Assembly (NCBI GenBank): GCA_964370795.1
Contig: CAYJME010000226.1
Location: 1-5,153, forward strand
From: JAHFOW01 sp964370795
GTDB taxonomy: Bacteria > Planctomycetota > Brocadiia > Brocadiales > Brocadiaceae
Direction of reading: 5' to 3'
Length of the DNA stretch: 5,153 bases
The notes beneath the pieces are model-generated. The model ran no database searches. It was given only the letters and a program-made list of their open reading frames with translations, and was not told where the DNA came from. Positions 1-3,976 of the stretch are shown one piece after another; position 1 is the stretch's first letter, and the number at the start of each line of letters is the position of its first letter. The translations under genes and the position numbers were made by a program.

Positions 1-103
1 GTCCTACCCTGTCCGCCATCTTAGCGGGTGCATACGCATCGATTTCAATAACCGGTATGGCATATTCCTGATTTCCTGTACTGCCATTCTGTACTTCAGA
101 CAT
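1..103 (-). CDS. N-terminus of a probable formate/nitrite transporter (partial, runs off left edge)
   Basis: Only the first 34 codons are in the window. The start is an ATG at 103 preceded by a strong Shine-Dalgarno, AGGAAAGGAGG, with about 6 bases of spacing. The peptide opens with a polar stretch (MSEVQNGSTGNQEYAIPVIE) and then reads IDAYAPAKMADRVG. Proteins of the FNT family (FocA, NirC) begin with a short cytoplasmic segment of the type LLPAAMAKVAEEAG, just before the first membrane helix, and the -YAPAKMADRVG- stretch fits it. FNT proteins are pentameric inner-membrane channels for formate, nitrite or related monovalent anions. No membrane segment lies inside the window, so the call rests on this one motif. 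The gene has its own upstream AT-rich region and is separated by a hairpin from the transporter gene before it, so it is probably its own transcription unit. Confidence 0.5.
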   Translation of the reverse strand, partial: MSEVQNGSTGNQEYAIPVIEIDAYAPAKMADRVG

Positions 104-361
104 GCATTTCCTCCTTTCCTGGTTCAATGATACCTTAATAAAAACGCAGATATTTTACCACAGGCAAATAAATATTACTATATATAAATAATTTATATTT
201 ACTAAATATTCAAGCTATAACATTTACCGTACCTGAAATTTGAAAAATTATATACCGTTTGAAATACCTGTGCTTATTAAGATGTTGGGGAAAGGACGAA
301 TTAACTAAAAACGATTCGTTCTGTGTATATGCGATTCAAAAGATATTACTCAAATAAGTAA
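104..361 (-). promoter_or_regulatory. AT-rich gap upstream of the FNT gene, probable promoter region
   Basis: No gene is visible here on either strand. The stretch from about 165 to 255 is very AT-rich and probably holds the promoter of the leftward transporter gene. A perfect TATAAT lies on the minus strand at 252-247, but no good -35 box stands 16 to 18 bases before it. A second candidate is TATAAA on the minus strand inside a perfect 17-bp palindrome at 182-198 (8-bp arms ATATAAAT/ATTTATAT around one base). A short dyad AACGATTCGTT sits at 310-320. None of these is strong enough to name a regulator or a start site. Confidence 0.3.
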
Positions 362-409
362 GGCAATAAGTCATGGGATTATCCCATGACTTATTGCCAA
401 TATTTTTTT
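362..409 (-). terminator. Rho-independent terminator after the TehA-like gene, possibly bidirectional
   Basis: A perfect inverted repeat has 18-bp arms (362-379 and 381-398) around a single central base at 380. As RNA this gives a 17-bp stem with a three-base loop. It starts 9 bases past the stop codon of the leftward transporter gene. In the leftward transcript the stem is followed by UUACUUAUUU, a moderate U tract. On the plus strand it is followed by seven T residues at 403-409, which overlap the transporter's stop codon, so the element could also stop rightward transcription. No rightward gene is visible to its left. Confidence 0.8.
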
Positions 410-1520
410 ATCCTTTGGCAACGGTTGTTATTTGTGGTTGAACAACCTTTTCATCCTTTATGGGAGTTGCCGAAGCAGCCGGAGTAACTTGTTTGGCACT
501 TATTGCCTTTAACATCGAACGTAACATACTGATAAATATAAAGGTCCATGCAATGTATGCCACATAGATGAAGTACTTTGAAATATTAGCGACAAAGGGA
601 AGCTGTATTGCCTGGGAAAGTCTGTAGGTGCATGCTGTATACATTCCCAAAGGGAAGACCATACCCCAATAAAGCGGCGAATATTTAAAAGGCGTCTTAT
701 GATAGACGTATTTCCAGATTCCAATAACGATTAAAAAAGGTATCCACCAGGTTCCAAATGACCAGAAGAAGAGGGTCAATCCTTTGGTGAAACCAAGGAG
801 GTCTGTATAAGGTCCGCTGACTTTGGGTACGTTCAGACAGATAGCCGAACCGGCCAGGGTCGTTATCGCCAGGGCGCCCATATTAATCCAGTAAGGCGGC
901 ACAAGGGCGTCTGGAGACAACTTAAAGAATACCAGACGATACATTATGAGGGTGATCAAAACCATGTAAAGGAATGAACCAATCATCCACCATACAAAGG
1001 ACGAGAACATAACAAAGCTGCCACAGTCGGCAAATTTCGGCGCAAGGATTGCTCCCAATACGGCAACAGATTGAGTTCCTACCGTTGCAATCAGCCAGCC
1101 GCCGTGCATTACCATTTCAATTCTCTGGTCACACTTAATGAAGAGTATATTGAACGTGGAAAGCGAAACGATCGTCCAGAGAAAGATACCGAAATACCAG
1201 AATATCTTGGCAACGGACGGGAGGTCTGCAACGGTCGCAAATTGAGCGCCAAGCACATTGGTGGCAGCAACCGTGGTAAAAAAAACGAGGCTTAGTTTTG
1301 GGTTGGAAAGATCACTGTAAAGATTACTCCAGAACATCTTCACCCGGCATAGTTGTAAAGTAAGAATAATTGCATAGGCTACTATGTTAAGATAGAAAAG
1401 CCCATATCCAATTCCTTTAAAACCTAACAGGCTCGATGCGATTGAAATAATACCGGTGGACATCACCATTGCGAAATACGCGGGATGAAATGTCTTAATT
1501 GTGTTTCTCATGACACTCAT
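408..1520 (-). CDS. TehA/SLAC1-family (TDT) anion or C4-dicarboxylate transporter
   Basis: A complete 370-residue integral membrane protein with about ten hydrophobic segments, roughly at residues 14-33, 37-58, 78-95, 105-127, 142-160, 167-196, 212-231, 247-268, 283-301 and 316-338. The tail is hydrophilic (about 340-370). The opening HPAYFAMVMSTGIISIAS is characteristic of the voltage-dependent anion channel / tellurite-resistance and dicarboxylate transporter family (SLAC1, TehA, Mae1), and a second conserved block is HGGWLIATVGTQSVAVLGA (139-157). Length and helix number are normal. Members move small anions such as malate, chloride, nitrate or sulfite; the substrate cannot be read from sequence, and a role in tellurite resistance should not be assumed. 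The ATG at 1520 is preferred over the ATG at 1511 because GAGGTG stands 8 bases before it. A terminator follows at once, and a 467-bp gap with debris precedes it, so it is probably transcribed separately from the redox genes. Confidence 0.88.
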   Translation of the reverse strand: MSVMRNTIKTFHPAYFAMVMSTGIISIASSLLGFKGIGYGLFYLNIVAYAIILTLQLCRVKMFWSNLYSDLSNPKLSLVFFTTVAATNVLGAQFATVADLPSVAKIFWYFGIFLWTIVSLSTFNILFIKCDQRIEMVMHGGWLIATVGTQSVAVLGAILAPKFADCGSFVMFSSFVWWMIGSFLYMVLITLIMYRLVFFKLSPDALVPPYWINMGALAITTLAGSAICLNVPKVSGPYTDLLGFTKGLTLFFWSFGTWWIPFLIVIGIWKYVYHKTPFKYSPLYWGMVFPLGMYTACTYRLSQAIQLPFVANISKYFIYVAYIAWTFIFISMLRSMLKAISAKQVTPAASATPIKDEKVVQPQITTVAKG

Positions 1521-1724
1521 GTGCTTAGCACCTCTCCTTCTAACAATAATGTGATACTCTAACCAACAATAAACTCATTGCTCATGTGAAAGCAAATTTT
1601 AAACTTTTATGCAAAGCTAAATAAATATACAACTAGTACATCGACACGTAATTAGCGAAACACTGTATTGCCATGTATTTAAGTAAACAATGGTAAATAG
1701 CAAGTTATTATGTTTCGTAATTAA
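1521..1724. other. Non-coding gap upstream of the TehA-like gene
   Basis: No credible gene lies here. The leftward transporter's Shine-Dalgarno (GAAGGAGAGGTG) is at 1540-1529 on the minus strand. Its promoter should lie between about 1545 and 1640, but I found no good match to the -10/-35 consensus; TTTGCT and TTTATT spaced 17 bases apart on the minus strand are the best and are weak. The right part is filled by a nested inverted repeat at 1649-1723. Short start-to-stop frames occur but lack ribosome binding sites. Confidence 0.5.
1649..1723. repeat. 75-bp imperfect nested inverted repeat
   Basis: The outer arms are TAATTA-G-CGAAACA (1649-1662) and TGTTTCG-TAATTA (1711-1723), matching over 13 bases with a single bulged G at 1655. 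Inside them TTGC (1668-1671) pairs with GCAA (1700-1703), and TATTTA (1676-1681) pairs with TAAATA (1694-1699). All four pairings are collinear, so the whole segment can fold as one long interrupted hairpin with a 12-base loop. It begins one base past the stop codon of the DUF2442 remnant. It could be a small palindromic repeat, a miniature transposable element relic or an old terminator. No T tract follows on the minus strand, and no second copy is in the window. Confidence 0.5.
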
Positions 1725-1811
1725 TTATGTTGCAGTACTCGGAACTCTAACGTCTTTATCGATTTCTTCCCAATGAATTCCTGTGCCACCTCCGCTCAAT
1801 TCATAATTATA
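1725..1811 (-). pseudogene. C-terminal remnant of a DUF2442 protein
   Basis: In the minus-strand frame ending at the TAA at 1727-1725 the sequence reads YNY followed by ELSGGGTGIHWEEIDKDVRV and PSTAT. The core, Y-x-L-x-G-G-G-x-G-I-H-W-x-x-I-D-x-D-(V/I), is the C-terminal signature of one DUF2442 subfamily, normally something like GGGYGIHWPDIDEDLSVEGLL. Nothing upstream in this frame belongs to the family: the frame has stops at 1823, 1838, 1841 and 1850, and there is no ATG. The usual terminal LL is replaced by STAT. This is the 3' end of a gene whose front is lost. DUF2442 proteins are often found beside DUF4160 proteins in toxin-antitoxin-like pairs; no partner is seen here. Its first codons overlap the last codons of the preceding ABM-like remnant in another frame. 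Confidence 0.6.
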
Positions 1812-1956
1812 CAGATTTTGTTATATAACCGAGAATTATCATAAATGTCAACAAAAAAGGAGAAGAAACTTGACTATTTGACCATTCGAACCATTTTTTG
1901 AATTCTTCATCTTTCCCTTTTTTTATGGGTGGGAATTCAGCTATGTTGATAAACAT
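1807..1956 (-). pseudogene. N-terminal remnant of an ABM-like (antibiotic biosynthesis monooxygenase fold) protein
   Basis: A 49-codon frame starts at the ATG at 1956. Its first 28 residues or so, MFINIAEFPPIKKGKDEEF then KKWFEWSNS, resemble the first strand and helix of small ABM-domain proteins, which are dimeric ferredoxin-like folds of about 95 to 105 residues. After residue 32 (position 1861) the similarity stops. The remaining 17 residues (PFLLTFMIILGYITKSV) are hydrophobic and do not resemble the FPGFISRRLL-type continuation expected, in any of the three frames. The gene therefore appears cut and joined to foreign sequence. The start is weak: AAGG about 11 bases upstream. A TTG at 1998 would add 14 residues and overlap the hemerythrin stop, but ATG fits the family better. 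Translation of the 49-residue product cannot be excluded. Confidence 0.55.
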
Positions 1957-1987
1957 AGTTTCATTGCCTTGATTTAGTTTCGTTGAA

Positions 1988-2578
1988 TTATTTGCCAAGT
2001 TTCAGTTTCAGATACTCGCCGACCAAGATCGCAGCGGGGTATAAGACCTCCTCTTCAGTCTGTACGTGCAACATCAGTTTTTCGGCAAAGTATGTATACT
2101 CCATCTTCTTCTCTTTTTTTGCTGCATCGGAAAGATCCTTGAGCGCCGCAACGATTGCTTTATGCTCTCCAAGCATCTGTGACAGCTCCGTCTTTAGTCT
2201 GTCGGTCCTCGCGAGCACATTTCCCATCTCTGATGTTACTTTTCCTTCTGCTAAAAGAGATAATAAACCAAGTGGTGGTAAGGCGTATTCTTCTTCCTTT
2301 ACAAAATGTGGATGTAAGATTTTCGCAACTGCCTTGGCAGCATCTCCTATCTTGCCGCCTGCCTCGGTGGCCTTAATAAGCTCCGCATGAAGTTTCTCAT
2401 GCTCTACTTTTGGTGATTCGGGAATCTCGAATTCAACGGTCTCACCTACTTTTGTTTCTTTATGCTCTTCTCTGTGGATTCCGATTTCACCGGGATATTG
2501 AAAATGGCCATGTGCAGGATTTTTGCTTGCTTCGTAGAGACCCTCAACATAATGAACGAACTCGACATACGCTTTCAC
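1988..2578 (-). CDS. Hemerythrin HHE-domain protein
   Basis: A 196-residue soluble protein with the ligand pattern of hemerythrin/HHE four-helix bundles: EHEKLH (59-64), LHPHFVKEEE (88-97), EHKAIV (138-143) and LMLHVQTEEEVLYPAA (168-183). These His and Glu residues would hold a non-haem di-iron centre, used in the family for binding or sensing oxygen, NO or iron. The HHE region covers about residues 55-190. Residues 1-50 (including AHGHFQYPGEIGIHREEH) are an atypical, His-rich extension. The start is a GTG at 2578, the only start codon in the frame downstream of an in-frame TGA; the upstream GGAAAAG is a modest ribosome binding site about 4 bases away. No ATG occurs in frame until residue 118, so the N-terminus is the least certain part. 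The gene begins 17 bp after the rubredoxin stop, so the two are probably co-transcribed. A rubredoxin partner suggests an oxygen or redox role, which is inference. Confidence 0.82.
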   Translation of the reverse strand: MKAYVEFVHYVEGLYEASKNPAHGHFQYPGEIGIHREEHKETKVGETVEFEIPESPKVEHEKLHAELIKATEAGGKIGDAAKAVAKILHPHFVKEEEYALPPLGLLSLLAEGKVTSEMGNVLARTDRLKTELSQMLGEHKAIVAALKDLSDAAKKEKKMEYTYFAEKLMLHVQTEEEVLYPAAILVGEYLKLKLGK

Positions 2579-2595
2579 ATACTTTTCCGATGATT

Positions 2596-2754
2596 TTAAA
2601 TTTTTTCAAATTGTTCCTTTGGCGCCCCACATTCCGGGCAAACCCAATCATCTGGCAAATTCCCAAAACTAGTGCCGGGACTTATTCCATGATCAGTATC
2701 CCCGATCTTTGGGTCATAGATATACCCACAAACAATGCATCTGTACTTCTCCAT
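2596..2754 (-). CDS. Rubredoxin
   Basis: A 52-residue protein, the standard rubredoxin length. It has the two cysteine knuckles that bind one iron atom, CIVCGYIYDP (residues 6-15) and CPECGAPK (about 39-46), with the conserved GDTDHGISPGTSF and LPDDWVCP blocks between them. Rubredoxins are small cytoplasmic one-electron carriers that feed rubrerythrin, superoxide reductase, flavodiiron proteins or similar acceptors. The ATG at 2754 is set by a strong Shine-Dalgarno, TTGGAGGAAT, with 7 bases of spacing. A longer frame from 2781 (MAAWIGGIT-) is not the start: those residues are a relic of a ferritin lying in the same frame. The hemerythrin gene follows 17 bp after the stop. Confidence 0.97.
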   Translation of the reverse strand: MEKYRCIVCGYIYDPKIGDTDHGISPGTSFGNLPDDWVCPECGAPKEQFEKI

Positions 2755-2765
2755 AGTTATTCCTC

Positions 2766-2895
2766 CAATCCAGGCGGCCATGCCCCTCGTATTGGCCTAT
2801 TCCAGATAGGCCGCCATCGAGAGATACAGGTACGCCGAATGAAATTCCACGTTGATTTGTTTGTTCAACACCGACTGCATTTTATCGCTGAGCAT
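2766..2895 (-). pseudogene. Ferritin N-terminal remnant with an in-frame amber stop
   Basis: From the ATG at 2895 the minus strand reads MLSDKMQSVLNKQINVEF, then HSAYLYLSMAAYLE, then TAG at 2799-2797, then ANTRGMAAWI in the same frame. This matches the first helix and following turn of bacterial ferritins (compare [20 protein letters not shown] of E. coli FtnA, and the family's AYLYLSMSAYFES-NLKGFANWM form). The ferroxidase Glu (E17) and the nearby Tyr (Y24) are present. A full ferritin is about 165 residues; only about 42 codons remain. TAG replaces what is usually Ser, one base from TCG. After AAWI the sequence passes straight into the rubredoxin Shine-Dalgarno, so the rest of the gene was deleted. 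No good ribosome binding site precedes the ATG. A short 32-residue peptide could still be made, but it cannot form a ferritin. Confidence 0.8.
2773..2815 (-). promoter_or_regulatory. Two mutually exclusive hairpins just upstream of the rubredoxin ribosome binding site
   Basis: GGCCTAT (2794-2800) pairs with ATAGGCC (2806-2812), a perfect 7-bp stem with a 5-base loop. GGCGGCC (2773-2779) pairs with GGCCGCC (2809-2815), also a perfect 7-bp stem. They share 2809-2812 and cannot form together. The amber codon of the ferritin relic (2797-2799) lies inside the first stem. The second stem ends about 7 bases before the rubredoxin GGAGG. Neither structure covers that site and no U tract follows, so a regulatory role is only a possibility. 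Confidence 0.25.
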
Positions 2896-2976
2896 TTGGC
2901 ATGTCTTACGAAGAATCTTTCGCATCATTTGCAATAAAGATAGCGCCTTTTTAATCTCGCACGCCAAACTCTGTTT

Positions 2977-3348
2977 TTACAATGTCTGCGTGGCAGAGAG
3001 GATTGTTATCTCCATAGCCGCTCTTACCCAAGAGAATCGCTTTTTTACGATGTCAAATTGTTCGCCAGATTTTATGAAGGCCGCCGTGCCTTTGATCAGG
3101 AACCCAGCACCCGGGCCGCGGAGTCCCTGCACCTCCCGGCTTCCAAGGGTTAAAAGAATGTTGTTATTTCTCTCCACATTGGCCTCAGTCCGTATCATGC
3201 CGCCAACAGGGAGCAAAAGATGTCCATCGCGGGTGACGACTATGTAACTATTCCAGGTATTTACCATATGCGGACCGTCGCCACCCATGGTCACTATTGC
3301 GACTACACCCTCGCATTTAAGAATCTGCATCATCTTGTCTGGGATCAT
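2977..3348 (-). CDS. FMN-binding protein, Desulfovibrio type (pyridoxamine-5'-phosphate-oxidase fold)
   Basis: A 123-residue protein that closely follows, end to end, the small FMN-binding protein known from Desulfovibrio vulgaris (about 122 residues, split-barrel fold, homodimer). Shared blocks are ILKCEGVVAIVTMGGDGPH (9-27), VNTWNSY (29-35), LLLPVGGMIRTEANV, ILLTLGSREVQG, GPGAGFLIKGTAAF and the C-terminal ILSATQTL. The family binds FMN tightly without covalent attachment and is thought to act in cytoplasmic electron transfer; the partner is not known with certainty. The ATG at 3348 is chosen over a GTG 12 codons upstream because GAGGAGG stands 8 bases before the ATG and the family begins there (MxP-). 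The gene lies 123 bp after the VOC gene. The downstream ferritin relic and rubredoxin lie in the same reading frame, beginning after its TAA. Confidence 0.92.
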   Translation of the reverse strand: MIPDKMMQILKCEGVVAIVTMGGDGPHMVNTWNSYIVVTRDGHLLLPVGGMIRTEANVERNNNILLTLGSREVQGLRGPGAGFLIKGTAAFIKSGEQFDIVKKRFSWVRAAMEITILSATQTL

Positions 3349-3471
3349 CTGTAAAACCTCCTCATGTTTTTCGTAGGTTATCACAATCGCATTTCCTTAT
3401 GTCTAACGCTCCAGATTATCAACGGTATTCTGCCTGCTGGAGAGGGTCGTTTGCTAATAGGCATCGTTCTG

Positions 3472-3855
3472 TTATTTCCACTGTCTGAGTTCAATAATAA
3501 GCCCATCTGGGTCTCTAATCTCTCCACGGAATGAATTACCCAAGTCTATTGGCTCCCGGGCTATGGCTATTCCTTTGCCCTTCAGGTAATCCACCGCCAT
3601 TGCCATATCGTCCACCTCAAGGGCAATGCCCCTGTATCCTATCTCCCAGAGATTTCCGGATTTTGGCTCGGGATCATCTGCGGAGATAATCTCAATGACC
3701 GTATCGCCAAGTTCAAGATAAACAATCTCTTTCATGGGCGGCAATTTCATTTCCTTACGACTCCTAATTCTAAAGCCAAGAACGTCTACATAGAAGGTGA
3801 TGGTCTTTTCCGCATTCCTTGGTACAATTTCCACATGGTCGACTCTCTTGAACAT
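3472..3855 (-). CDS. VOC-superfamily (glyoxalase/bleomycin-resistance fold) protein
   Basis: A 127-residue protein with the two beta-alpha-beta-beta-beta modules of the vicinal oxygen chelate fold. Module one runs from RVDHVEIVPRNAEKTITFY to TVIEII, module two from YRGIALEVDD to IRDPDGLIIEL. Aligned by eye with glyoxalase I, three of the four metal-ligand positions are kept: His7, Glu55 and Glu122. The third, normally the His of a GHIA-type motif, is Gly76 in YRGIALEVD. The substrate cannot be told; glyoxalase I, fosfomycin-type thiol transferase, epimerase and binding-only roles are all possible for the fold. The ATG at 3855 is preferred because AAGGAG stands 8 bases before it and the domain starts immediately; a longer frame back to 3894 lacks support. 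It lies 121 bp after the NDH-2-like gene and 123 bp before the FMN-binding protein gene. Confidence 0.85.
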   Translation of the reverse strand: MFKRVDHVEIVPRNAEKTITFYVDVLGFRIRSRKEMKLPPMKEIVYLELGDTVIEIISADDPEPKSGNLWEIGYRGIALEVDDMAMAVDYLKGKGIAIAREPIDLGNSFRGEIRDPDGLIIELRQWK

Positions 3856-3976
3856 CGTTCTAACTCCTTTTCTGCGACAGGAGACCCCCGTCATACACGT
3901 TTGTGTTAGATCTCAATTGTTCGTAACCATCGTCTGACTTTCGATGATCTTTCACTTAATTCTGCCTCGTAAAAAA

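Noticed and set aside
296..320. Dyad ACGAAT...ATTCGT and the nested AACGATTCGTT, considered as an operator
   Set aside because: Arms of 5 to 6 bp at about 200 bp from the nearest start codon; expected by chance at this length.
1071..1295. 74-codon open frame on the plus strand
   Set aside because: Lies inside the transporter gene on the other strand and shows no supporting signal.
408..1520. Naming the transporter tehA with a tellurite-resistance role
   Set aside because: The family moves several anions and no tellurite gene (such as tehB) is nearby; the symbol would overstate what is known.
1983..2390. 135-codon open frame on the plus strand
   Set aside because: Entirely antisense to the hemerythrin gene, Ser-rich and low in complexity, with no family resemblance.
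2410..2937. 175-codon open frame on the plus strand
   Set aside because: It runs antisense across the hemerythrin front, rubredoxin and ferritin relic, has no recognisable domain and no ribosome binding site; it mirrors the coding bias of the opposite strand.
2852..3247. 131-codon open frame on the plus strand
   Set aside because: Antisense to the FMN-binding protein gene, whose homology is very clear.
3385..3471. Possible 27-codon frame (MPISKRPSPAG-) between the VOC and FMN-binding protein genes
   Set aside because: No ribosome binding site and no resemblance to a known family.
3908..3950. Short dyad (CATCG / CGATG) between the NDH-2-like and VOC genes, considered as a terminator
   Set aside because: Only a 5-bp stem with a 9-base loop and no following T run; too weak to call.
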